From Botrytis cinerea B05.10 (taxonomy: Eukaryota > Ascomycota > Leotiomycetes > Helotiales > Sclerotiniaceae), in contig NC_037314.1 in assembly GCF_000143535.2 (NCBI RefSeq), forward strand, positions 2,542,001 to 2,606,000: 64,000 nucleotides of DNA. Direction: 5' to 3'. A program made the position numbers and the translations under genes. Below the pieces are notes generated by a model that saw only the letters and a program-made list of their open reading frames with translations, was not told the origin of the DNA and ran no database searches. Numbering within the stretch: the stretch's first letter is position 1; each line of letters starts with the position of its first letter. Shown one piece after another: positions 13,301 through 24,624 of this stretch.

Positions 13301-15553
13301 TGTCAAGATCCCATATGAAAGAGCCTTCGAGGAGGTTAATTTTGCGATGTCGATCTACTGAGAACAGTGTAACTTGAGCATGTGTAATGACGGACAATAA
13401 TTGTTGACGAAGTCGTTTAGCTTCGAATCTCGACATGACAGCTTCATGGATATCCGTGCATGTTCCATACCATTTTTCGATTTTGCCAGTATCTTTGTTT
13501 CTCATACAAACAGCTCGTCCAAGCATCCATCGCCATTCTCCGTCGTATTTTCTGCAACGATATTCGGTGGTATAGGGATCGCCAGTCTCTAGACAATGCA
13601 GCCAACGTTTCTTTGTCAAAGCCATATCCTCCGGATGGAATGGCAATTTCCAACCCTCACCCAGAGATTCTTCAACGGTTAAACCCGTGTAGTCATACCA
13701 ACGCTGACTAAACCAGTCATGCATACCATCGGGAGTGGTGGTCCAAATGAGCTGCGGCATACTATCACAGATTATTTGAAATCTCTGCTCATCGGCTTCT
13801 TTAATTTCGGCAATCTGTTGTGTCACAGCTGTGATGTCCCTACAAGTAACGATGCCAGCCAAGAACTCGCCGGTGTCTGGATCTCGAACCGCTTCTCCTG
13901 CAAAAAGGGTCAACTACATTTCTTGTTATTCTCGAGGGACTCTGCATACCTAAACAATCATATAGAATCTTATTCCCAGTATCAGGGTCATACAATCCGA
14001 GCAACCGGCTAGAAAATGGTGTTTGTGTTCTGACGAGAATTGAAATGGGATATTCTGCCGGATCTAGAGCCTCCGTAAAATCATGGTTATAGCAATGCCA
14101 CTTCTGGACCAAATCAAACCCTGTGGAATTGTTAGAATTGCCACCAAAATCTCAAGAGTTACACAGTCATACCATTTTTGACGTTTGACATGTCGGCTTC
14201 TCTGGCAAACAATCTCCTTGCAGCTTTATTCGGTATCGTCAAGCTTTCATCCTTCCACATGGCCAGAATAGGAACTTCTGTATTATCCAACAGTGCATCT
14301 TTCAACACAATTACTTTCTGTAAGATTGATGGGGCTCCTGATTTATTCACGCGAGATGGAGGACCCAAAGGTGGAAATGGAGAAGATGACATGGGTGCAT
14401 TCGTGGGACTAGTAATCGCAGAAGAGCCACTAGATCCCTGACTTGAATCATGATTGGAACCGTGCTCAGAACTTGCGGACGATGGGGTTGAATGTGATAG
14501 AGAGCTCGAAGATTTGGAGCCGTTGCTAGAACTTAACCCAAATTTAGGGTTGTGAATCTTTCTTGAGCTCCGCTTCGGGCTAGGTATCTTAGACTGAGCA
14601 GTTTCTGTACTCGTGAAGGTCAATAGGAAGTATTTTTCATCTTCGATCTCGAAAATACTAATGATCATCTTGGCATAGGAATCTGCATTCTGTTAGCTTG
14701 ATATCCTAGAAGAAGAACATTCCGAGCCGATTGTCATGTTTCAATATCGAGCAGTAAGACGGCCTTCAGAAAAACCCGGAAATTGAAACAGCCGAACGCA
14801 TGAAGCAAAAATTTCACAAGCATACTTACGTCTATCTGCCATTTTCTTAGCTGTACGTCCTGCAAAAGTTGATGCTGTGATCGACCCAGCTGTGATGACA
14901 ACTTCCACCACCGCATCGTGAACCATCGATGTCTTCTTCTCAGCATCCATCGTAAATCGATTCTGAGGATCGGCTCTTTCTGCGGTCGGTGTCACATCTC
15001 CTTCACATTCCGAGGATACCATTTCTTGTGCATTGGCATGGACATTGATTTCGTCGCCCAGACTATCTAAAAACATATCCCAAGTAACCCATACCGGCTT
15101 GAGATCTGACATCATGTCAATGCCCAATTGGGCAAGGGTTTGACCTTTGTATCGTTCCGCCGGCTGTTGATCTTCTTCTTCTTCTTCTTCAATTTCGCCA
15201 TCATTTACACTCAGTAGCCTCGCCGTGGCTTCGTTCGCGAGTACCACCGTTTTGGAGCCATTCAGAACAATTGCAGGGTATGGCAGATAGTGCATAGCCG
15301 AAAATGCTACATCAGCAGGTGAAACCATTCCCGGTATGTGTAGATGCAAATTGCTACTTTGACCGGATCCCCGTCGCCCATTCATGTATTCTTGGGCTTT
15401 CAAAGCATCCAATCCATCAATTTGCCCAGGAGGCATATGTAAAGGTGACATCGGTCGCTCATAGTCGGAAACTGGAGTACCTTTCTGGGTTTCGTTTGGC
15501 GATACCAGGGAAGGAGGGAGGTCGATGTGGGTAGGGTGGTTGTCGACAGCCAT
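10323..15553 (-). CDS. Hybrid histidine kinase (PAS repeats, HisKA, HATPase, receiver)
   Basis: Seven exons read from 15553 down: 15553-14830, 14682-14173, 14120-13950, 13897-11962, 11909-11753, 11687-11377, 11265-10323. They join in frame to 1583 residues. There is no signal peptide or membrane segment, so it is probably cytosolic. PAS-like regions lie near 82-118, 380-405, 504-623 and 631-775. The H-box NMSHEIRTP has phospho-acceptor His814. ATP-binding boxes follow: N-box about 919-941, DSGIGI 965-970, GGTGLGL 994-1000. The receiver begins VLVVEDN (about 1108), with phospho-acceptor Asp1164 in LMDVQMP and Lys1220. The roughly 310-residue Ser/acidic tail includes a short His/Gly run. Known: fungal hybrid kinases feed the HPt-Ssk1/Skn7 phosphorelay. 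Which class this belongs to is not assigned. The last intron (CTAG acceptor at 11266) is the least certain junction. Confidence 0.9.
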
Positions 15554-16904
15554 GATTGTAGAGGGACGACGCGGCGCAATATTTGTTTGTGGTTTCTGTC
15601 AAGGCATCCAAACTTCCCCCAATCTCGCGATCGCATTCAATATTCTCGTCGAGTGTAGGTCTTCACTCTTCGCAAATTCTCTGTGATCTCACGCCGCTAA
15701 GACGTCATTTTGCTGATGATAGTAGGTGGTAGAGTAGGGCTTTTGAGGCTGTCGCCACGTCAATTCGAGACGACTATCAATTGATTTTATCGTGCACAGG
15801 ATTAGGTGCATAGGTATACGGGCTGGTTTCAAAACGCTGATGTTCGCAACGACGGGTAGACTAGATTGATAGGGAAAATCAATTGATCAAGGAGGAAAAA
15901 GGAAACAAAATTTCACATTCGAGTTTGTTTTCGCTGGGTGGTTGGATGGCTGAATCCGGATTTTGAAAATGGACTAAACCGGCGTTAGAACAAGCTTGAT
16001 GCTTTTTTATCGACCTAGACTCGAGACTAGAAGCATTTGGAACAGAAGGAAAAAAAATAGCGGAGAAAGGGAGATGGATTTAATTATTTTGATTCGCTCG
16101 AGTAATATACATTTGGTCTTTTATCGACTGGAAGTTCTTGTGTATCCTTCCTTGTTCTGGTGTTAGTACCGAGCATATATGCATTTGGGCCGGTGTACTG
16201 TGAATGTGAAGTCTGGAGTGGAAAATCTCCCATGTACATGTAGAGTCAGGTTGAAGTGAAGTTTGAGAAACGATTTGAGTGCTAGGTAGTACCCAGACAG
16301 CCCGGACAGACGCCTGACAAGCAATCTAGATTCCAGATCAAGAACTTTGGACTCACTCGGACTCCCGCCCTCCCTTCACCTCACGCAAAGATTGAAAGAG
16401 CCAATATACCCGCTCCATAGCCACGCAGCTGTGTGCATACACTGCAAGACATATACCAACACACACAACCCGCCCCCCTACCTCGGTGTATATGATTTCG
16501 TGGCCTTTTACGAGAATTTCTTAAGGTTTAACCAGGGCTGAATATCAGATCCGTTTTCATCGTGTGGTGGGTGGCCATGCCAATAAGTCATAGTCATAGC
16601 GAGTGTTCCCTGACCCTCCTTTTCGAGTCGGAAGAAGCTATCAGCCCCTCAGCCCAGTCTTTTGGGCTCTCATCGCAGTCTATCAGTCCCGCAGTCTATC
16701 AGCCCCCCAGTCTCTCGATACCTAGGATAACCTTTACGCTGTGATCCAAAGCGATGACTATACGAAAGATCGTATCCCTTTTTTTTTTCGCCAGTGTGAA
16801 AATGGGCTCAATAAAGTGCGGAGTGTACCCGTCCCGCTCCCGTAGAGCTTTTGAAATCGATTTTTTTTAGTTGCCGAAAGGGTCTCAAAGAGGAGAGGAT
16901 CGAA

Positions 16905-16950
16905 GAGGGTCGAGAGGGTCGAGAGGGTCGAGAGGGTCGAGAGAGGGTCT
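16905..16950 (+). repeat. 9-bp tandem repeat (GAGAGGGTC)n
   Basis: Four to five near-perfect copies of a purine-rich 9-mer. On the minus strand it would read as Arg-Pro-Ser triplets, but no real gene was found around it. Confidence 0.85.
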
Positions 16951-17314
16951 GTCTGCTAAGTTCTAAAGAGGGGTCCACAGTGCTGATCAGTCGGGTATAT
17001 ATTTGGATTAACATGTGGGTTGGAATCTGGACATTCCAGTACGATGCGAGATAGAGAGGTGAAGTCATGTGATGCTGGTGATATCGATGATCTTGTGGAG
17101 AAATGGAATGGCGAGCTTGTCGATCATATCTTATCTGGGCGTAAGGTATGAGAGTAAAAGTCCCCTGAAATTCCTGGTGCACGTATAACGTTACTGCTTA
17201 TCAGTATTACTGGATACAAATATCGGATTTGGGTTCCAATTCTGAGGGTGGCGAGGTATGCGTGGTATGAGCCTGGTTAGAACCGAGGTAGCGGTAGCGG
17301 TGGATTTGTATTAT

Positions 17315-17400
17315 GGATTATATGGGTTATATGGGTTCACCAGTTATATGGATTATATGGATTATATGGATTATATGGATTATATCTACTATATCTAACT
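17315..17400 (+). repeat. AT-rich tandem repeat, unit GGATTATAT and variants
   Basis: Repeated 9-bp units (GGATTATAT, GGGTTATAT), then ACTATATCT variants. Simple-sequence DNA in the region between two gene starts. Confidence 0.85.
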
Positions 17401-18046
17401 AGTTACTATATCTACTACTGAGGAAAGAATATTTATTCCATCGTGTTATCTTGCAAATGTATTACCTAATACCTTACTTAATACCTTAGGCTGAAGACTA
17501 ATCTACTACCCCGCGCTCCTTCCCGTTCAGTACCCTTTCTCATGATTATGTCATCTCAATCTCAATTTCGATCAGTAGAACTGCTGCTGTCTGCTCTCAA
17601 TAGCCAAATCAAGTGAGGCATCAACAAGAGAGGAACATCTTCCACGACACGGCATTGCTGCGAATATTTTAGTGCTTAATACTTATTATCTTTTAAAAAT
17701 ATACTACATTCTCGTTTTCCTTCATCCATCCACTCTTCCAACTAGCATTATGCACAACATTCAAACCACAAGAGCAACCTTGGTCAGCTTGCTATTCTAC
17801 CAGTCAAAAGTTGGAGGCTCAATGAACCATGAACTTCGACTGATAGGACTAATAAGTCATGCGTTATCGTATTTAGCCTGCCGAGCCTGCCTTAGGATCG
17901 GGCTGCCATATGCAACGTCTGCTTCTACAACGCCTGCTTCTACAGTCCCAGCCTTGCACACACTCAAAAGATAACATTTGCTATATTCTACTTTCACAAC
18001 TAATAAATCGAGTCCAGTTCTTTAGTTTCCAAGGCTTGTCTTCAGC

Positions 18047-20964
18047 ATGCCTCCATTTAGCTATGCTAGCTTACCTCCAGTTGATTCCAGCACTATTCGC
18101 CTACTGTCTTTGATACCCAATAGAGACGAAACCGCTGCTCTACAGGGCCAACTTCACAACTATTCTCTCTAAGAGTCGGGCAAGGAATCACATTTATACG
18201 AAGCTTTGTCGTACGTATGGGGTAGCTTCGATGACCCTCCACATTTTATATATATAAATGGGAATTCTCTCTCCATCACAGCGAATCTGCATGCAGCTTT
18301 ACGACGTCTTCGAAATCACAATCTTGAACGAGTCATATGGGTAGATGCTCTTTGCATCAATCAGCAAGATGACCAAGAGAAAGGTCTTCAGATTCAATTG
18401 ATGGCGAGGATCTATGGCCAAGCAAACCGAGTAATTGTCTATTTCGGAGAAGCTGCAGATGATAGTGATATGGCTTTTGAAAGTATACGAGCTGCGGCAG
18501 ACGATGAGAACGAAAAGCCTACAGGACCATTGGCCATTAGGGATAGTGATGAACCGATCCTTGAGTTGCTTAAAAGACCATGGTTTCAGCGCATCTGGGT
18601 ATGTTAGTTTACAATTACCGATACATTTGAGAGTGGGAGTCGGAATAGCAAATTACATATGGGAGTTCCCATTTCTCCGAGGTGTTTCATTTGTTTGGAT
18701 ATACTGAAATATGCCAGTGGTCTCAATATTCCAAATATTTTGAGTATCCCCAGTCGGCCGAAGATCCCAAGTAGTTTGGATTTTCCAGATTGGTTAGACG
18801 TCCGAGCTCGTTTGAATGCACTGAGTGGTTTGATCGTAACAAATCAATGAAAAGCATCAAGGAATTTCAACTGTTGCAAATCCTCACCATGGGGGAATAC
18901 GCGAACAAGCTAGCAGGAAATCTTGTAGGTTCTCCAGGAGGTCGGTTTGGCCCGAAGTATCCTGATCATCTGTGGTTCAGCGGAGATGAACGGGTATACA
19001 TTTTGCTCAGGTGTTAGTAAACTTGAAAGTTTACTCAACGGTTATTCGGATTTAAAAAGTTGGATCCTTCCAACGATCCGCTTGATAAGACGGTCGATTT
19101 TCCGTCCAAAGTATAACTCGAGTGCACTAGGCGACCTCTCTCTAGGTGAGCTGATCGATATGTATCATAACCACAAGGCTACAGTACGTCACAATAAAGT
19201 GTATGCCTTACTTCGTATGTGCTCTGATCAGTTGAGCTCGCCGGAGTTATTACCTGATTACACAATTTCATGGGAGACACTTTTTCGACGGCTTGTCAAG
19301 TTCATCCTTCACAAAAGTGTGTCTATAGATGTTTGGGATGACAGAGAAGCGGCGGTAATCAAGAGTAGTGGCCATGTTCTAGGACATGTATCCTCGATAA
19401 GGAATGGCATAAATCGATATCCTGCACAGTACATAGAAGTTACATTTAACGACAGGCCACTATCGCTCCAGTACTGCAAGAATTATGGGGCACATTGGAC
19501 ACTCCAAGCTTCTGCACGATCCATTCGGAAAAATTATATTGTTTGCCTTCTGGATGGCGCTTCAAATCCAACTATTATGAGAGCATCCGAAGATCATTTT
19601 GGTATAATTATGATTGCAGTCACTCTAAGGCAACAAACACATAAACACACCTCGTTTCAATTATCTATGTCTTCAACACCTGATTACTCACATGACTTTC
19701 TACTTGTGTGGCAATGGGGATCAATGCCGGCACAGCATTCTTTGGCACCCCAATTGCCACAAATAGAGATCAATTCTTTAGTTCCAGACTATTTGAAGAC
19801 CAATGCGATCAAATCAATGAGATCATTTGAAGTGGCACTGATTCTAAAAGACACTGGGGACCATGTAATGGTAGAAGCCAAGCTTAAAAAAGATATCAAA
19901 AAATATGGGAAATTGTTTGGAATAGACAATATACATATCTTATCATTACAAGGGGCACTGGCGTCAGTATACTGGAGCTCTAATCGTTGGAAGATGGCGG
20001 AAAACCTGCTTTTGGAGGTGATAACGACCAGGCAAGATCTCCAAGGTAGATGCCATCAAGATACTTTAAATAGTAAAATGGGACTTGCAAGGGCTTATAT
20101 AGACGAAGAAGTCCTTTCTAGACCGTCCAGAGCCGAAAATCTGCGGGGTTTCAGGACAGAATTATTGAATGGAATCAGAAGTAATAGTCGAATTGAAGAA
20201 AAGATCATGATACTAGTAGTAGAGTATCTCGATGGAAGAATGCTCAAACTTTTGCTCGGCCTTGGAAGGGATAGCGTTTCAGTGACGGAAAAATTAGTGA
20301 AGGCCATATTCAGACCCGAAAGAGACGATCGAAAGATTCTCATCCTGTTGAAAGAAAGAGGAATAGACATTGTGGAGCAGATATTATCAAAAAGTTATTC
20401 GCAAAACAAAAGGCGAATATATTTATCAGGGAGGAAATCATAATCAATATATGCAGTACACAGAACCATTATGGAGTTCCTGGAATATTCAGAGTATTAT
20501 TTGAAATGCGAGGGGCGAGTATGCCTCTTATAGAGGAAATCGTGATTGCGGCAGTGAGGAATAAACATCAGGGGCCACGATTGACAAGAGTATTACTTGA
20601 AATTCGAGGAGCAGATATCAATATTACACCAGAGGCTATCAAAGTAGTAGCAAAAAACCGAGACTATGACAAGGATTTACGTTCGAGATTAGGGCCGCGT
20701 ACTGATATAATGATGCAGTTACTTGAGAAACGAGGGGCAGATATGGAGGTCACAGAAGAGATAGTGAAGATGGTCACAAGTGCAACGCCATTGGCGATAC
20801 GAGCTCTCACGTTATTATTTAGAAAGCAAGGAATAAAATTGAGAGTTACGGAAGAAATGGTGAGAATCGTCAAAGGAAAATTTCCCGAGGAGGTCGTCCA
20901 CCAGGTTGCCTTGTTGGAGATAATGAAGGACAATATTCAGAAATACAGCAGTGGTAGTACATAG
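18047..20964 (+). pseudogene. Broken HET-domain/TPR incompatibility-type gene
   Basis: Original start is probably ATG 18047 (MPPFSYASLP), but codon 42 is TAA at 18170-18172 where related proteins have Gln, a single C-to-T change. The HET domain follows: EALSYVWG, then IWVDALCINQ, then RPWFQRIW. A 330-nt intron (18599-18928) splits the motif; it resumes in frame with VLQEVG and ILIICGS. The second exon runs to 20443, with a TPR-like stretch near 19830-20100. From about 20370 the protein continues in another frame (to 20964) as degenerate repeats of the type RGAD-x-x-ITEE, so a frameshift lies near 20370-20390. HET proteins trigger heterokaryon incompatibility or cell death when paired with the right partner. 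A product starting at Met18206 would begin inside the HET domain. Most likely a dead gene. An unseen intron could explain the frameshift but not the stop. Confidence 0.8.
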
Positions 20965-21470
20965 TGCTAGTAGCACAAGCTAGCAAGCAATTGATTGGAG
21001 CTTTCACATTTTGATTTTTTGGGTTATATGTATTCATTCGACTGAGGAAAGATCAATGAATTTCTGTGTACCTATGCTTGTGGATACTTATTGTTTGAAA
21101 TATAATCTGTGAGTCGTGAGACATGAGTATGAATAAGAAGGTGGATAGTGCAAGAAAGCAAGCAAGCAAACAGAGAGATGAACTCAACACAGTAATCCGG
21201 AGAAAATTTCACAGTGCTAGTAATTAATTGCATTGTGTTTGAAAAAAAGCCGATTGAACCTGTAATTATGCGCTATTGCATGCATAAAACTTGGGAATAA
21301 ACTGAAAAAAACTCCCTTTCCAGTCTTCTTCCATATTTGCTCTCTTCCAACTCCTTATACTTCTGCCATTCTACCATTTGTAGATATTCTACTATCGATT
21401 GGATTCTTCTTTCCTTCCTCTCTCTTCTGTCACGTTTCCCTCGTATATCTCCCCATCCGATACGACCCAA
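20965..21470. other. Spacer between convergent genes
   Basis: About 500 bases between the HET relic (plus) and the beta-glucosidase (minus). No coding signal was seen. It presumably holds both 3' ends. Confidence 0.5.
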
Positions 21471-24400
21471 TTAGAAAATCCAAGTAAAAGACTCCTTGAC
21501 CTCAAACGAGGTTTTTTGTCTACAAATAGTTAGAAGATCATTAGCACACGCACCCCAAAATACTACAAATAAGAACACAAGCCAAAAAAAGTTCCACATA
21601 CCTGATATCTTCTGCACTAGCGCCAACCCAAGCCTCAAATTCGCCCTCCTCAGCAATCCACAGCCCTTTCCCATTTCTCAACGATTCATCCCAGTATCCC
21701 AATGCGTATTTGTCAATTACAATATCAACGCTTTTTTCTTCTCCAGCCTCAAGCTCTACCTTCGCGAACCCCTTCAGTTCCTTTTCCGGTCGAACTAGAC
21801 TGCTCTTCACATCGTGGATATAAAGTTGTACTATTTCCTTTCCTTTTCTAGGTCCTGTATTTTTGATGTTGAGACTTAAGGTGATTCTGTCTTGATTTGA
21901 GGAAGAGAACGTTTGGGAGGAGAGAGTAGGAGCGGAATAAGAAAACGTAGTGTAAGAGAGACCGTGACCGAAAGGGAAGAGAGGGGGGAGAGACAGATGA
22001 TCGTAATGGCGATAACCGATGTAGAGACCTTCGCCATAGAGAGAACGGAGGTTTTCGCCTGGCCAGGTGTGGTAGGTTGGGTTATCTGACAGGCGGACTG
22101 GGAAGGTTGTCTATACAGGGGAATGATTAGATGAAGTTTTGGTTATGTGGAAAGGAACTCATAAAAAAGAAAGATGCAACGTATCGAGTGGATATAAAAC
22201 TTACAGGTAGTTTTCCACTAGGGTTTTCGAATCCGAAAAGGACATCAGCCAATGCATTTCCAGCTTCTTGCCCCTGGTACCACGCTTGCAAGATTGCTGG
22301 AACCTTCTTTGCCCAAGGCATCGTTACAGGACTTCCAGATTGATTAACCACAATTGTGTTTGGGTTCGCGTCCACAATTGCATCAATTAATCGATCCTGA
22401 CTTCCGTCACTCGGTAAATCCATAGTCTGACGATCATAGCCCTCACTTTCCCACTCCGCATCTAACCCTACGATTACAATTGCTACATCGGAGGACTTTG
22501 CCGCATCAATAGCTTTTTGCAAATAATTCTCAGCATCCGCCTCTTTGTAACCAATACGACAACCGCCGGTTGCATGGGTTTGGTTAACTTGTGCTTGTTT
22601 GGACAATGGCCGAATTTCATTTGTTGTTTCAGCGACCAATTGCACCGGAACATTGGCTTCGAGAAAGATATCAAAGAGAATGTCTTTTGATCCCGAGAAC
22701 ATAGCTTCCCCCAGATCCGTCCAATTCCACAAATCGACTTTGACATCTCCATTTACAAGAAGTCTTCCAGGACCGACACTTGAGAAGGAGAGGGTGTGTA
22801 AGCCCGTGGTGGTAGGTGTCAGTATGGTTTTTGCGCGGACGGACCAGATTGGATTTACCTCTTCTGGAACCGAATCCCAGAGGAAGAGATCTGTGTTGGT
22901 GCGGTGTTGAATTATTCGAGGAGCTCCTTCAAATTTATCGCCAATGTGAAATTCGAGAGTTACGCCTTGGGCGCCGGTGGAAGTGGTACAGTAGTCTGCT
23001 GCTAGAGGAAGCCATTTGTAGGTGTGGCAACCCAAGGCGTAAGTGACATCTATTCCGGGGATTGCTTTGATGCTATCGAGGGGTATGGTGTTGTAGTAAG
23101 GATTTAAACTAGCACTACCTCCACCTCCTGCAATTGCGCGATTGGCATTTGGTCCTATGACGGCAACTTTTGTTTGGGAGGATTTGATTGGTAGGATATT
23201 ATCTTTGTTTTTGAGTAGGGTCAATCCTTCTACCCCCGCCCGGCGAATCAATTTTCTAGTTTCTTCTCTATCGTCCTCAGCTTCAGGGGCTTCGGGTGTC
23301 ATATCTGATCCCTTTGTTCGTTCAACGAGATATAGTACGTTTGCAGCGGCCTTCTCAACAGCCTCTCGGCTTAGTTCACCATTTTTGACTGCTTCGATCG
23401 CCTTTGCGCCACGCCATTTCGTTGAGACTGGCATTTCTATGTCGCAACCTGCTTCGATGGACTCCACAATTGAGTTCGTTCCACCCCAATCGGACATGAC
23501 CAAACTAAATTTTGTAAGTAAACTTGTGTGCCATAAAAGTTTGGAGATAATATTACCCATCATAGCTCCACTCTTCCCTTAAGATTTCCCTCAGCGTGTG
23601 GAAATTACAATCTGCATGAACACCATTAATCAGATTATAGGAAGACATGACAGCCCAAGGATTAGCTTCCCGAATGGCCATCTCGAAAGGTCGTAAATAT
23701 AATTCTCGTAGAGGCCTTTCTTGCACAACAGAATCAATGGTTAATCTGAATGTCTCTTGCTCATTGGCAACGAAATCTGTGTAGACAATTAGCCAAATGC
23801 ACGTGACGAAGCCATAGAGAGAAATGGTCTTACGTTTTATTGTTGCAGCAATACCCTTCTCCTGCAACCCCTTGATGTAAGCGATAGCGAGCTTTCCCGT
23901 CAGGTAAGGATCTTCTGAGAAAGACTCGAAATTTCTTCCCCCCAATGGACCGCGATGTAAACAGACTGTCGGTGCCAATAAAACCTGAGCAGATCGAGCT
24001 TTCGTTTCATCTGCGAGGTGTTGTCCAACTTCATGAATAAGATCGGTGTTCCATGTTGCTGCTAGTGAAATACCGCATGGAAATAATGCGGCCTGAATAT
24101 GTTAGAAAATTCCTCTTGATGGAGGCAATTCGAGCAAACCTTTGTTCCAGCCTTGAAAATGGCTCCACGAGCACCTATAGTTGGTATTAATACTAATTTG
24201 GGATGAAAGCATGAAGGTATTTTGTGTTGTACGGACGAACGTGGGGGACAATGAATGCTTAGGAGAACAAGAATATATACCATTTGGGCCATCGGATGTC
24301 TTGAATGCTGGTACGCCTTTGGAAGGTATTGATTTTGATCTCCAGAAATCTGCAGCCACTAGTAGAGAGACCTGAGAAGTTCATTAGTAGGGTGCAGTCA

Positions 24401-24624
24401 ACAAAACAAAGGAACTTTACCTGCTCTTCGAGCGACAAGGACGCGGCCAACTGACGAGATTTAGTTCGAGGATCAAGTATAGCGTGCTTTTCCACAGGAC
24501 TTTCGGGAGGGGTCATTTCGGAGTTTGGTGTTGCAATTGTATCCCTACTCGAGAGGATATCCGACCCTTCTTCGAACCTGTCAAATATAGGATCAGAGAT
24601 CTGACTGTCTGGTGATTCTGACAT
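21471..24624 (-). CDS. GH3 beta-glucosidase with PA14 insert, probably intracellular
   Basis: Eight exons from 24624 down: 24624-24421, 24371-24281, 24174-24140, 24092-23834, 23776-23557, 23504-22205, 22110-21602, 21519-21471. They join to 888 residues. Known reaction: release of terminal beta-D-glucose from cellobiose and aryl or other beta-glucosides. The catalytic domain has the KTSDGPNG block, the KHF motif rebuilt across an intron, and the nucleophile Asp275 in VMSDWGG. The likely acid/base is Glu624 in WESEGYDR. A PA14 domain (about 445-590) splits the C-terminal half, as in the Kluyveromyces marxianus-type enzymes. A fibronectin III-like tail ends VKESFTWIF, the usual family end. The N-terminus is polar and acidic with no signal peptide, so a cytosolic enzyme is inferred. 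The 35-nt third exon is supported by GAR/GAIFKAGTK conservation. Confidence 0.93.

Larger units (their letters stand above)
15554..18046. other. Intergenic region: kinase promoter side and HET upstream side
   Basis: About 2.5 kb between the divergent kinase and HET gene starts. It contains poly-T tracts, a repeated CAGTCTATCAG-type stretch near 16650-16715, a 9-bp tandem repeat at 16905-16950 and a 9-bp AT-rich repeat at 17315-17400. No gene was recognised. Confidence 0.5.

Noticed and set aside
12054..15534. Many short frames on both strands within the kinase gene
   Set aside because: Shadows of the strongly supported kinase exons in other frames.
16905..17400. CRISPR-like array
   Set aside because: Units are contiguous 9-mers without spacers, and the DNA is eukaryotic. 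These are plain tandem repeats.
18206..18607. A complete short HET protein starting at Met18206
   Set aside because: It would begin inside the conserved ALSYVWG motif and stop in the intron. The longer reading with splicing at 18599/18929 restores the family motif.
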